Shown here piece after piece: positions 46,041 through 55,196 of a stretch of DNA of 64,000 nt. A model generated the notes under the pieces. The model was not told the origin of the DNA. It worked only from the letters and a program-made list of their open reading frames with translations, and did not search any database. Numbering within the stretch: the first letter of the stretch is position 1; every line of letters begins with the position of its first letter. Both the position numbers and the translations under genes were made by a program. Origin of the DNA: Bremerella sp. JC817 (GTDB lineage Bacteria > Planctomycetota > Planctomycetia > Pirellulales > Pirellulaceae); contig NZ_JBFEFG010000280.1 of the NCBI RefSeq assembly GCF_040718835.1, positions 496,001 through 560,000 of the forward strand. The letters are read 5' to 3'.

Positions 46041-47456
46041 TTAGAAGTCGATCTGGCAACGCATGGCGTAGATATCGGCCGAGCTGACACCGAGTGTCGG
46101 ATCGTTCAAACGCGAGTTGATGTAATTGAACTGGAACTTGGTGTGCTCGTTCACATACCAGTTCAAACCGAGCGTGGCGTCGTTCATCTGACGACCTGGA
46201 CCCGGGCTAGGTGGTGTGTTGGCCGAGAGCCAATCGCCGTTGAAATCGACGAACGAATAGCGTGCCGCCAGTTCCCAGGCACCCCAATATCCACAGTACG
46301 GATTGAAGTCGCGGTAAGGAACGACACGGCCAAACACGGCGTTCTTCTTGTTGTACTGCGGGCTTTCACCCGTCAGGCTATAGCGTACTTGGGCATAGGC
46401 CCCTTCGATCGTCTGCGTTGGTCCGGCACCTCGCTGATTGAGGGTCGTCCAGCGAGCTTCCGACTGCATCACGAGGCGGCCATACTTGGCAGCGAGCTCG
46501 ACGTTGAACGAGTCGACGTAATCAACTGGTACGTTCCCCGTATCGACGAACGGTGGCACGCTGATGTCAGGGTTCGGGGCGGTATCGACCACCTGGATTT
46601 CAGGCTGCGAAGCAAAGCGAACCGAGTTTAAGGAGGGATTCGCATAGTAGTAGTCGGCACCGATGTGGATGAGCTGCTCCCCTTCACAGGCGTAGAACGG
46701 CAATGCCGTAATTCGACCAGCGCCGGCGTAGCCACCGTCGTCTCCGGCATTATCGCCGAAGCCATCGCTCGGATAACGAAACACCGAGCTCGCCCAGGTC
46801 ACCGTTTCGGCGTCGTTGTTACCAAAGAACCCGATCCCTGTTTGCCGGAACGGAGCCATCGAGAAGCTCGACGAGCGTTCGAGGAAAGGGAGTTCGCGGA
46901 CGCTCGTCAGTTCGTCCATGCCGTAAGGCTGACGCCAACGACCGATGCGGATGTTCTGAAGCAGGGGAGCGTTCGAGTAGGTTACCCACACGTCGACAAA
47001 CGTTGCCTGGCTGGCCGCGAAGTCGAACTCCATAATATACGACCAGTCTTCAGCCAGGTTGCCTTTGCCGGCCAACCGAGCGCGGCGGAAGTCCCAACCA
47101 TCTTGCAGATCGCCAACCGTTGCCAGGTTGTTGCCGCTTTGCCCGAACCAGACCGAATCGAGATGGAAGAAGCCGGTCAACTGGACCGTCGGAAACTTCT
47201 TCTTGTCGGCCGGTGCGCAGTCGACACAAGGGACCAACATGTTATCTGCGTTGACGACCCAGCCTGCCTCTTGCGCCGGGACGGTGCTGGCCGAAGGGGT
47301 GTTCACTTGATCGCGAAGCATTTGTATTTCCGCTTCGAGTTGCGACAAACGCAATTCGACATCGGAATCGGGCACAATGTCCTGCCCGAAAAGTGGCTGC
47401 GCAACGACCAGAATAGCCAGCGTCGTTAGCCACGAGATAAACCAATATATTTTCAT
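46041..47456 (-). CDS. Phosphate-selective-porin-type outer membrane porin (OprP/OprO family)
   Basis: A 471-residue outer-membrane protein. Signal peptide about 1-24 (LAILVVAQPLFG), then a short coiled coil (about 30-55) that may anchor or trimerise it, and a beta-barrel domain with many Tyr/Trp/Phe/Gly strands (WDFRRARLAGKGNL, NIRIGRWRQPYGMDE, KFQFNYINSRLNDP), ending in Phe (RCQIDF), the BAM recognition end. The OprP/O family allows phosphate or polyphosphate; ligand specificity here is unknown. Confirms a diderm-like envelope. Confidence 0.85.
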   Translation of the reverse strand: MKIYWFISWLTTLAILVVAQPLFGQDIVPDSDVELRLSQLEAEIQMLRDQVNTPSASTVPAQEAGWVVNADNMLVPCVDCAPADKKKFPTVQLTGFFHLDSVWFGQSGNNLATVGDLQDGWDFRRARLAGKGNLAEDWSYIMEFDFAASQATFVDVWVTYSNAPLLQNIRIGRWRQPYGMDELTSVRELPFLERSSSFSMAPFRQTGIGFFGNNDAETVTWASSVFRYPSDGFGDNAGDDGGYAGAGRITALPFYACEGEQLIHIGADYYYANPSLNSVRFASQPEIQVVDTAPNPDISVPPFVDTGNVPVDYVDSFNVELAAKYGRLVMQSEARWTTLNQRGAGPTQTIEGAYAQVRYSLTGESPQYNKKNAVFGRVVPYRDFNPYCGYWGAWELAARYSFVDFNGDWLSANTPPSPGPGRQMNDATLGLNWYVNEHTKFQFNYINSRLNDPTLGVSSADIYAMRCQIDF

Positions 47457-47658
47457 CTGAAACTCGCTAGTTTCACCATTCCTTCAACTGATCGAATTCT
47501 CAGTGGGGATGCCTTATAGCATCGGCTGAGCGAAACTCTGGTTTCAATGATTGTTGTGCCGGCAAAAGAGAAGCCAGCAAAACAAATCGTTTCCTCGTGT
47601 TTCCGCTACGATGCACTGCAAGGCTAGCAGAGCATTCCCGCCAGACTCTTTGCCATTA

Positions 47659-48294
47659 CTAGAGCGAATAATGCGCTTTCAGAAATAGCTCATGCTTCCG
47701 CTTCGAGATCCCTCGTAGCGTGCCGAGCAGTTGCTCGTGAAAGTCGGGAAAGAATTCATCGCTGAACCTCGAAGGATCGACCGGCTCGAGGGCTGCCAGC
47801 AATGTCTCGACTTCCGCCAGCGACAACCACGCAAACACACAGCCATCGTGCTCGATCGATTTGCCACGAAGCGGGCGACCTTCGTCGAGGTACTGCAGCA
47901 GCGTCTGGGCGTCGTCCGAGATCTGCTCTTCGACTTCGGCTCGGTACGGATCCCAGATGTGATAATGTTTCCAGTCTTCGTTGATGGGGTACTTCCAGAA
48001 TTTCTCGAGCTTCAGGTGATCGATCATCGCGGTTACCAGGTAATTCCATTCGCCTGGTTCTTTGTCGGGTGGCGTCTCGCAAAGGATCATTTTCTGCAGC
48101 GATTCGCGGGCTTCCTCGAGTTGCTCGTCGATCTCCTCCTGCTCGTCCTCGTCCGGCTCTTCGCCATACTCATCTTCCAGTTCCAGACGCGTGACCTCGA
48201 CCAAGGCATCGACTAGTTGCTGATCGCCGGAAGCAATCGCTTCGCGGATCGGATCGAGCGAGGGAACCGAGAGAACAAAGGTACGCGTCGACAT
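47659..48294 (-). CDS. Acidic soluble protein of unknown function, paralogue of 45236-45847
   Basis: A 211-residue protein from ATG 48294 (GAGGT about 8 bases upstream); the upstream frame to 48384 is not used. It shares MSTRT, PPDKEPGEW, HYHIWDPYR, DEGRPLRGKSIEHDGCVFAWL and the helical end with the paralogue. A Glu/Asp-rich stretch (about 40-65) is a further trait. No signal peptide. The porin gene lies between the two copies. Confidence 0.75.
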   Translation of the reverse strand: MSTRTFVLSVPSLDPIREAIASGDQQLVDALVEVTRLELEDEYGEEPDEDEQEEIDEQLEEARESLQKMILCETPPDKEPGEWNYLVTAMIDHLKLEKFWKYPINEDWKHYHIWDPYRAEVEEQISDDAQTLLQYLDEGRPLRGKSIEHDGCVFAWLSLAEVETLLAALEPVDPSRFSDEFFPDFHEQLLGTLRGISKRKHELFLKAHYSL

Positions 48295-48526
48295 GAAAGA
48301 GACCTCGTACAAGGTACTAGCGGTGTCCCTGCCAGGGAGGGATCCGCCTAACAGGCTACCCGGCCGGGATGCCAAGTCAAACAAATTCCATGGACATCAT
48401 GGGAACCAATCTGGCGCATTGGGTTTGACCTGGATTCTGATATTTCGTACCTATGCCGCACGCGTGGCCGGAACTTTAGTTTTTCCACACCTTCACCGGC
48501 CAAATTCCTGGGAAAGTTTCGTCGAC

Positions 48527-49501
48527 GTGCTATCACGTTTCAACCCAACTCGACTCGCACTAGTGGCCCTCGCCGCGATTGCCATGTTTGGTGGCTGCCG
48601 CACGACCGATTCGTCGGTGCAGCTTCTCGAGTCCGAACTGCGCTACCTGGAAGACAAGGTTTATGCCTTGCAGGATGTGGTGCAGCAAAAGGAATCGCAG
48701 ATCGAATCGGTCCGCCGCGAAAACGAAACACTTCGCCGCCAACTTGGCCTCCCGCAAGGAACGGCCAGCGCCGCGGCGGACTCGTTGCCTGCTCCATCGT
48801 TCAATCGACGTTCGAGTTCGTCTCGTCCCGGTGTCGACGATCTTTCTGGCCCAGTCATCGAACTGGGAGAATCGAGCGACCTGCCTGATCTGGAAGGCGT
48901 AGCCCCAGGGCCAGAGTTCCTGGATGGCCCGGTGCTACAACAGTTCGATCCCAACGAAGAAGTCGTCACCGACCGCGTGATCACCCAGATCGTTCTCAAC
49001 CCGAAGCTGACCGGCGGCTACGATGTCGACGGCGTGCCAGGGGATGAAGGAGTGATGGTGGTCATCGAACCTCAAAACGAGGCGGGTCAGTACGTCGATT
49101 CGCCTGCCCCGGTTTCGGTGGTGCTGTTGGATCCAGCTTACTCCGGCGAAGACGCCTTCGTCGGCCGTTGGGACTACGACACGACCGACTCGGCCAAGTA
49201 CCTCAAACGAACCCTGCTGGGCAAAGGGATTCATCTGAAGATCCCGTGGTCGGAAGGGAAGCCAGAACACGAATCGCTGCAGTTGCACGTTCGGTACACC
49301 AACGATCAGGGCGAAGTGCTACAAGAAAAGAAGAACATCCAGATCGATCTGCGAGGCAAAGACTCCGCTCGCTGGACGCCGGCATCCGCACCACTTCCTA
49401 ATCCGCGGACTGCTTCCAAACCGGAAGAAGCGGCCGACGATGCCCAACAGGCCGAACGCCCAGGTCTGTTCAAGAAGCCACTCTGGAAGCCGTTTCGTTA
49501 G
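48527..49501 (+). CDS. Lipoprotein with coiled-coil stalk
   Basis: A 324-residue protein from GTG 48527 (GGGAAAG about 10 bases upstream). Lipobox LVALAAIAMFGGC, Cys near residue 24. A coiled coil follows (about 30-68, RYLEDKVYALQDVVQQKESQIES), then a linker and a beta-rich domain (about 150-295, ITQIVLNPKLTGGYD ... ) and a basic tail. Structure suggests an outer-membrane lipoprotein stalk. No family named. It is divergent from the acidic protein gene at 48294. Confidence 0.72.
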   Translation: MLSRFNPTRLALVALAAIAMFGGCRTTDSSVQLLESELRYLEDKVYALQDVVQQKESQIESVRRENETLRRQLGLPQGTASAAADSLPAPSFNRRSSSSRPGVDDLSGPVIELGESSDLPDLEGVAPGPEFLDGPVLQQFDPNEEVVTDRVITQIVLNPKLTGGYDVDGVPGDEGVMVVIEPQNEAGQYVDSPAPVSVVLLDPAYSGEDAFVGRWDYDTTDSAKYLKRTLLGKGIHLKIPWSEGKPEHESLQLHVRYTNDQGEVLQEKKNIQIDLRGKDSARWTPASAPLPNPRTASKPEEAADDAQQAERPGLFKKPLWKPFR

Positions 49502-49889
49502 GCGTCTCGCTTGAAACGGCACCACGCAGAATTGCGATAATCTTATGCCAGGCAAACGCAACTGCCTGGCGGACGCGGTGTCAGAACAATTTCCGCCAGA
49601 TCTCGCTCAGAGTGATCGGCAGAGAGCACACTGCCAGCTCCTATCTGTAATCTCGTCCCGGCTCGCAGGGGCCCTTCCTGGTCTCATCGTACTGCCGAGG
49701 CTAACTGATGGGCTCTAGGCGTTGATTTAGCCAACCGCAAGGCAGTCGCGGTGAAGGTTGGCCGACGAAAGACTCTCTCAACGAGCGGCCGGTCGCTGAC
49801 CGAAGGGGGCGAGCTTAGCACGTTTCTGAACTTGCTACTGCGTGACAATGGGCAGATCGTCGGCAAATACTCAGCAGCATTGCCATTCG
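49502..49889. other. Intergenic region between the lipoprotein gene and the aminotransferase gene
   Basis: About 390 bases between convergent genes. An open frame (49751-50113) runs into the aminotransferase region and is not credible. Nothing else recognised. Confidence 0.45.
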
Positions 49890-49928
49890 AAAACAAAAAA
49901 GGCGACACTCTTGCGAGCGTCGCCTTTT
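49890..49928 (-). terminator. Terminator of the aminotransferase gene (minus strand)
   Basis: AAAAGGCGAC and GTCGCCTTTT form the outer stem, CTC/GAG continues inside with one mismatch, loop TTGC. On the minus strand it is followed by TTTTTTGTTTT; a short TTTT is also on the plus side, so it may work in both directions. Confidence 0.9.
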
Positions 49929-49951
49929 CGTTAAACCTGTGCGGTTGTGGC

Positions 49952-51151
49952 CTAGGCCGACTTGCGACGAGCGGTTGCCTCGAGGCTCGCTTCGATCCCG
50001 TAGAAGCGGGCGATCGACGAAACCACGTGACGCTGTTCGGCGGCGGTCAGTTCCGGGAAGATTGGCAGAGCCAACACTTCTTCAGCAGCCTTTTCGGTTT
50101 CTGGCAGCGGTGACAGTTCTTCTTTCAGGCCGGCAAAGCACTGCTGCTGATGCAGTGGAACCGGGTAGTAAATTTCGCTACCGATCTTCAGATCGGCCAG
50201 GTGCTTGCGAAGCGAATCGCGACCGCCGCGTGGCACGCGAACGGTGTACTGATTCCAGACGTGCGTGTTGCCTGCTTCTTCGGTCGGAAGCTTCAACACC
50301 AGGTCGAGACCACACTGGCTGAACAGTTCGTGATACCGCAGAGCGTTCTCGCGACGCATGTCGGTCCACTTGGCCATGTGCTTCATCTTCACGTTCAAGG
50401 CAGCGGCCTGAAGCGTATCGAGGCGGCTGTTGATGCCAACCACTTGATGATAGTAACGAGGTTCCATGCCGTGACCTCGCAGCAGCTTCAGCTTGGCGGC
50501 GAATTCTTCGTCACTGGTAACCAGCATGCCGCCGTCACCCATACCACCCAGGTTCTTGGTCGGGTAGAAGCTGATGCAGCCAGCCAGGCTCATGCTGCCG
50601 GCTCGCTGACCATTGTGTTCCGCCAGGATGGCCTGGGCAGCGTCTTCGATGACCGGAATGCCGTGCATGGCGGCGATCTTGTTGATCTCGGTCATGTTGG
50701 CACACTGGCCGAACAAGTGAACCGGAATGATCGCCTTGGTGTTCGGCGTGATTTGTTCCTGGATCCGGGCAGGATCGATATTGAACGAGGTTGGTTCGAT
50801 GTCGACGAACACAGGCTTAGCGCCCAGTCGCCAGACGCAACTGGCGGTGGCGAAGAACGTGAAGCTCGGAACGAGGACTTCATCGCCAGGACCGATATCC
50901 AACGCCATCATCGTCAACAAGAGGGCATCGCTACCCGAAGCACAGCCAATACCGAACTTGGCTTGCGAGGCGGCCGCACAGGTTTCTTCCAACTGGAAGA
51001 CATCCGGGCCAAACAGGAATCGACCTGAGTCGAGAACCGACTCAAAGGCCGCCATGAATTCTTCTTTCAGCGGTGCATTGCCACGACTGATATCGAGCAG
51101 AGGAACCTGAGAAACACTGGTCGCGTCCATGCCATTCTTTGCTGTCGTCAT
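49952..51151 (-). CDS. DegT/DnrJ/EryC1/StrS-family aminotransferase
   Basis: A 399-residue PLP-dependent sugar aminotransferase family member. PLP Lys199 lies in SFYPTKNLGGMGDGG, with Asp170 (VIEDAAQA) stacking the ring and SGSDALLLTMMALDIGPGDEV at the cofactor phosphate. RGHGMEPRYYHQVVGINSRLD is the family dimer-exchange segment. Likely makes an amino sugar for surface polysaccharide, but no glycosyl genes are adjacent. Start ATG 51151 is chosen (AAGG 9 bases upstream); alternatives at 51160 and 51193 exist. Confidence 0.9.
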   Translation of the reverse strand: MTTAKNGMDATSVSQVPLLDISRGNAPLKEEFMAAFESVLDSGRFLFGPDVFQLEETCAAASQAKFGIGCASGSDALLLTMMALDIGPGDEVLVPSFTFFATASCVWRLGAKPVFVDIEPTSFNIDPARIQEQITPNTKAIIPVHLFGQCANMTEINKIAAMHGIPVIEDAAQAILAEHNGQRAGSMSLAGCISFYPTKNLGGMGDGGMLVTSDEEFAAKLKLLRGHGMEPRYYHQVVGINSRLDTLQAAALNVKMKHMAKWTDMRRENALRYHELFSQCGLDLVLKLPTEEAGNTHVWNQYTVRVPRGGRDSLRKHLADLKIGSEIYYPVPLHQQQCFAGLKEELSPLPETEKAAEEVLALPIFPELTAAEQRHVVSSIARFYGIEASLEATARRKSA

Positions 51152-51329
51152 CCCTGACATCCTTGAATTATTCAATCGTGGTCCACGCGGCACTTAGGTG
51201 GCTTCCTGCCTATTTGTGCCGGCACGGTCAGCGAAAACGATAGGAGGATTGGCATTAAGGGTCAAGGTCAAGCCGCAGGAACCGCCGGGGTTCAGATAAG
51301 TAAGGCTGAACACTCGCTGATATCGCGGT

Positions 51330-51354
51330 TTTTGCCACACAGAACGTGGCAAAA
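51330..51354. repeat. Inverted repeat after the phosphatase gene
   Basis: TTTTGCCAC and GTGGCAAAA form a 9-bp stem with a 7-base loop, just beyond the stop of the gene at 51362 on the minus strand. No separate T-tract, so the terminator role is uncertain. Confidence 0.45.
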
Positions 51355-51361
51355 TCACTGC

Positions 51362-52036
51362 CTATGCTAGCACTCCCAAACGATGTTTTCCGGCCTGATT
51401 CCCCTGGCAGAAATGACCGCTGTCGACATCCAGGCAGGTCAGCCAACCGTCGCCGTAGACCCACGTATCGATCACGATCGAGTGGCCAACATCCAGCGGC
51501 AGGCCAGACTTCTGCGAAGTATGTCCGCAGATCACCTTCTTCCCACTACGATGCGGGCCGCGGTTGGTAAAGCGGTTCCAGAACAAGGTTGTCTCGTCCT
51601 GGCGATCGAGCGGGACCTCGGGCAGGACGTTCGCATGCACGAAGATGGTGTCGTCGGTTTCGAAGTAAGGCTGGCAGATCGATTCCAAGAATTGCCAATG
51701 CCGCTCGGGAACAAGATCGAGACTCCCATCCGCGGCGTCGTCATCGGCATAAGATGCAAGTGTTTCTTCCCCGCCATAGCCTAGCCACGAGAGATACATG
51801 CCTTGGTCTTCGCGGGCGGTCAGCATCATGATCTCGTGATTGCCGATCAGGCAGGTTACCTCGTGCTGCTGACGAAGCTGCAAGATTCGATCGATCACCC
51901 CACGCGCGTCGGGGCCTCGATCGACATAGTCGCCGAGAAAGAAAAGACGATCGTCCTTCTGAGGCTGGACGATCGTCAAAACAGTTTCGAGTGCGGTCAG
52001 GCAACCATGCACGTCGCCTATCGCCAGATTACGCAA
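51362..52036 (-). CDS. PP1/PP2A-like metallophosphatase
   Basis: A 224-residue calcineurin-like phosphatase from TTG 52036 (AAGG about 10 bases upstream). The metal motifs GDVHG, GDYVDRG, GNHE and the later CGHTSQKSG are present in order, and the fold starts right after the TTG; the longer frame to 52111 has no support. Could act on phosphoproteins or on diadenosine tetraphosphate like ApaH; not decidable. Its stop is near the aminotransferase gene and its start lies 50 bases downstream of the lactonase stop. Confidence 0.85.
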   Translation of the reverse strand: MRNLAIGDVHGCLTALETVLTIVQPQKDDRLFFLGDYVDRGPDARGVIDRILQLRQQHEVTCLIGNHEIMMLTAREDQGMYLSWLGYGGEETLASYADDDAADGSLDLVPERHWQFLESICQPYFETDDTIFVHANVLPEVPLDRQDETTLFWNRFTNRGPHRSGKKVICGHTSQKSGLPLDVGHSIVIDTWVYGDGWLTCLDVDSGHFCQGNQAGKHRLGVLA

Positions 52037-52086
52037 GGGTGATCCTTTATAGTCTCTATGTGGCGTCCTGGTGGACGGCAACTTCT

Positions 52087-53274
52087 TTACGGCAGGAACT
52101 CGATGCAGCAAGGGTTGGGAACCAGAATCTGATTGCCAGTTGTCTTCAGAGTGCCAATCTTCTGATCGATCTCCAGCACGACAATATTGTTGGTGTCTTG
52201 GTTCGCCACCAACAAATAGCGACCGTCAGGGGTAATCTGAAAATGACGCGGTGTTTTACCGAAGGTGCTCGTCCGATCGATTGGTAGCACCAGGCCAGTT
52301 TCGTGATCGATCCGGAATGTCACGATGCTGTCGTCGCCACGGTTGGAACAGTACAACCATTGGCCGCGGGGGTGAATGTAAACTTCCGCCGTGGTGTTGT
52401 TTCCGACAAAGTCTTCCGGCAGCGTCGCGACACGTTGCAGGTGCTCGCTCGCACCGGTCGATGGATCGAACGCATAGACATCGAGCGTCGAGTCGAGTTC
52501 GTTTAGCAGATAGACACGCGTTCCCAACTCGTTCATCGCCAGATGGCGCGGGCCTGAACCCGGCTTGACCGAGATGAACGGAGGATCGTTCAATTCCATT
52601 TCGCCCGTCTTCGGATCGAGAATGCGATAAATCATTACCTTGTCGAGCCCCAGATCGACCGACAGTGCCAAGAGCGAGCCCGGCACCAGGTACATTCCAT
52701 GGCCATGCGGTCCCTTCTGGCGACCTTCGTTGATGCTCGATCCTTCATGCAGGAAGAGCGACGTTGCCGGCGCAAGTTGTCCTTCTTCCCCCAGTGGCAG
52801 CGTCGCGAACGAGCCGCCACCATAGTTCGAAACCATCACGAAGTTCTTACTGCGTGGCAACGAGACATGGCAGGGACCGCGACCGCCGGAAGCTTCCTGG
52901 TTGATCAACCTCAGCGAGCCATCTTCCTCGATCGCGAAGGCCGACACGGCACCTGTGTCTTGATCGGCGAAGTTCGAGATCTCGCCGACGGCGTACAGGT
53001 TCTTGCGATCTGGGGTCGTCACCAGGAACGAAGGATTCTCGATCTCGGCCACCAGGCGAGGGGGCAACAGGGTCCCATCGTGCAGGTTCAAATCGCTGGC
53101 GTAAATCCCTTTGCTATCCCCTTTGGTGTAAGTCCCAATGTAAAACCGCAGCAGCGGGGCATTGGGCTTGGTCAGGTCGATTACCTTGGAATGTTGCTGG
53201 GCAAACAGGCCCTGAGGGACCAGCGAAACCGCCGCAAGCGTCAGAAATGCCAGCGTTGTACGTCGAGTTAGCAT
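52087..53274 (-). CDS. Exported lactonase, YbhE/6-phosphogluconolactonase-like beta propeller
   Basis: A 395-residue seven-bladed-propeller protein. The N-terminus has twin Arg (MLTRRTTLAFLTLAAV), a Tat-like signal. The rest has repeated blade motifs (FYIGTYTKGDSKGIYASDLN, PSFLVTTPDRKNLYAVGE, GPRHLAMNELGTRVYLLNE, PRHFQITPDGRYLLVANQDTNNI). The family includes cytosolic YbhE lactonase; export suggests another lactone or sugar substrate. GGAG lies about 9 bases before the ATG. Confidence 0.85.
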   Translation of the reverse strand: MLTRRTTLAFLTLAAVSLVPQGLFAQQHSKVIDLTKPNAPLLRFYIGTYTKGDSKGIYASDLNLHDGTLLPPRLVAEIENPSFLVTTPDRKNLYAVGEISNFADQDTGAVSAFAIEEDGSLRLINQEASGGRGPCHVSLPRSKNFVMVSNYGGGSFATLPLGEEGQLAPATSLFLHEGSSINEGRQKGPHGHGMYLVPGSLLALSVDLGLDKVMIYRILDPKTGEMELNDPPFISVKPGSGPRHLAMNELGTRVYLLNELDSTLDVYAFDPSTGASEHLQRVATLPEDFVGNNTTAEVYIHPRGQWLYCSNRGDDSIVTFRIDHETGLVLPIDRTSTFGKTPRHFQITPDGRYLLVANQDTNNIVVLEIDQKIGTLKTTGNQILVPNPCCIEFLP

Positions 53275-53444
53275 TGGGTGGATCTCCAGATTTCGGGTAG
53301 GAACGCTCTATTGTACTTCCCCCATTGGCACAAAGCACGTATCTCACCACGGGTGAAGCGGCCTGTTTTGTCTTGTCCCAGATCGGCTGCTATGGAAAAA
53401 TTAGACGATTCCCACCCGCCGATCCTTCCTGCACGACTGGGCTC

Positions 53445-55187
53445 ATGATTCGATTCGCTGCATTCTCGGCCACGCTTTTGCTTGCGAGCCTTTGCCAAGC
53501 CGCACCTGCCCAGGGTATCGATCCTTCGCAGCCAGCTTTGCGAAAGCCTGAGGCATTGGTCCTCAGCCATGATGGACAGTTTCTTTTGACGGCCAACCGT
53601 GGCACCGGAACGGTCTCGATCATCGACCGAGCCGAGCGGAAACTGCTTGGCGAATGGCAGGTGGGCCAATCGATCATCGAACTACAGCCGCTACCTGACA
53701 ACCGCTACGTGGCACTCGATGGCCAATCGCACGAAGCCATCCTGCTCTCGCACCTCGACGGGCAGTTGGCGATTCTGTCGAAGGCCAAGGTCCCTTACTC
53801 CCCGGTCAAAGCCGATATCAGCCCTGACGGGCAGCAGATCGTGGTCAGTTGCCTTTGGCCTCGCAAACTGGTTTCGCTGAACGTGGCAGGCGACAAGTTG
53901 GTCGTCGCCCAAGAGCTCGTCCTGCCGTTTGCTCCCCGGGTCGTGTTGTTCGTGCCGGATGGCCAAACGGTCCTGGTCGGCGACAACTTCGGCGGCAAGC
54001 TGGCCAACGTCGATCCGCAGACACTCGAAGTCCGATACATTCGCGAGTTCCCTGCGCACAACATCCGCGCGATGACCCTTTCGCCCGATGGCACGAAACT
54101 GCTTCTGGCTCACCAGCTTCTTAACAGCCTGGCCGTAACCAACGAGAACGATATCCACTGGGGCTTGCTGATGAGCAACGAGCTGCGGTGGGTGCCTCTG
54201 GACATGGTTCTCGATCCGGAAGGGGACTTCTACGGCAACGGTTTCATGCATCCGATCGGCGAGCCTGGTCGTGGTGGCGGCGACCCAACCGACATCGCCG
54301 TGATCGACGACCTTCAAGCAATCGTCACCATGGGCGGTACCAGTCAGGTTGGCATCGGCAAGTACGAAGCGTTCGGCCTGTTTCGCGTATCGGTCGAGCA
54401 GCATCCGACCTCGGTCGTTGTTTCCCCTGAGAAAGATCTGGCGTACGTGGCCAATGGCTTCGATGACTCCATCTCGCTGGTCGATGTCGAGAAGGCCGAG
54501 ACGATCGGCAAGATCTCGCTCGGGGCAACACGCAAGGCAGAGCTAGTCGATCAAGGCGAACAACTCTTCCACAATGCTCGTCTGTCGATGGAAGGCTGGA
54601 TGTCTTGTCATAGCTGCCATACCGATGGTCATACCAACGGGCTGAGCAGCGACAACCTCGGCGATAATTCGTACGGCGCTCCGAAGCGAATTCTATCGCT
54701 GCTAGGCAAGGCCGATACAGCTCCGTTTGGCTGGCTGGCAGTCAGCGACACGATGGAGGCTCAAATTCATAAGTCGGTGAAGAATACGATGCATGGCCGT
54801 AGGCTTTCCGACGAAGAGACTTCGGCCCTGGCCGCCTACGTGAATAGCCTTCCGCTGCCACCACCGATCGATCAGTTGCAGCAAACCCGGGACGAAGCAG
54901 CCGTAGCCCATGGCCGGCAGATCTTCCTGCAGAACAACTGCATCAAGTGCCACGCCCCGCCGCTGTACACTTCGCGAGAGTCGTACGACGTCGGCATGCA
55001 CGATAAAGAAGGAAACCGCGAGTTCAATCCACCGTCGCTACGGGGTATCGGACATCGTGATACGTTCTTCCACGATGCCCGGGCGACGTCGCTGCGAGAT
55101 GTGTTCGAGATCCACGGCCATCAGTTGTCGAGCGAACTAACCGACCAACAACTGAATGACTTGCTCAGCTTTCTGCGAAGCTTGTAA
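53445..55187 (+). CDS. Beta-propeller/di-haem cytochrome c peroxidase-like fusion
   Basis: A 580-residue exported protein. Signal peptide about 1-21 (LLLASLCQAAPA), YVTN-like propeller blades (about 25-370, VLSHDGQFLLTANRGTGTVSIID ... SVVVSPEKDLAYVANGFDDSI) and then a cytochrome c peroxidase/MauG-like domain with two haem sites: CHSCH at residues 388-392 and CIKCH at 499-503. Electron transfer or peroxidase activity in the periplasm is expected. Start ATG 53445 is used; an upstream frame to 53325 has no support. It is divergent from the lactonase gene. Confidence 0.86.
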   Translation: MIRFAAFSATLLLASLCQAAPAQGIDPSQPALRKPEALVLSHDGQFLLTANRGTGTVSIIDRAERKLLGEWQVGQSIIELQPLPDNRYVALDGQSHEAILLSHLDGQLAILSKAKVPYSPVKADISPDGQQIVVSCLWPRKLVSLNVAGDKLVVAQELVLPFAPRVVLFVPDGQTVLVGDNFGGKLANVDPQTLEVRYIREFPAHNIRAMTLSPDGTKLLLAHQLLNSLAVTNENDIHWGLLMSNELRWVPLDMVLDPEGDFYGNGFMHPIGEPGRGGGDPTDIAVIDDLQAIVTMGGTSQVGIGKYEAFGLFRVSVEQHPTSVVVSPEKDLAYVANGFDDSISLVDVEKAETIGKISLGATRKAELVDQGEQLFHNARLSMEGWMSCHSCHTDGHTNGLSSDNLGDNSYGAPKRILSLLGKADTAPFGWLAVSDTMEAQIHKSVKNTMHGRRLSDEETSALAAYVNSLPLPPPIDQLQQTRDEAAVAHGRQIFLQNNCIKCHAPPLYTSRESYDVGMHDKEGNREFNPPSLRGIGHRDTFFHDARATSLRDVFEIHGHQLSSELTDQQLNDLLSFLRSL

Positions 55188-55196
55188 TCCGAACGC

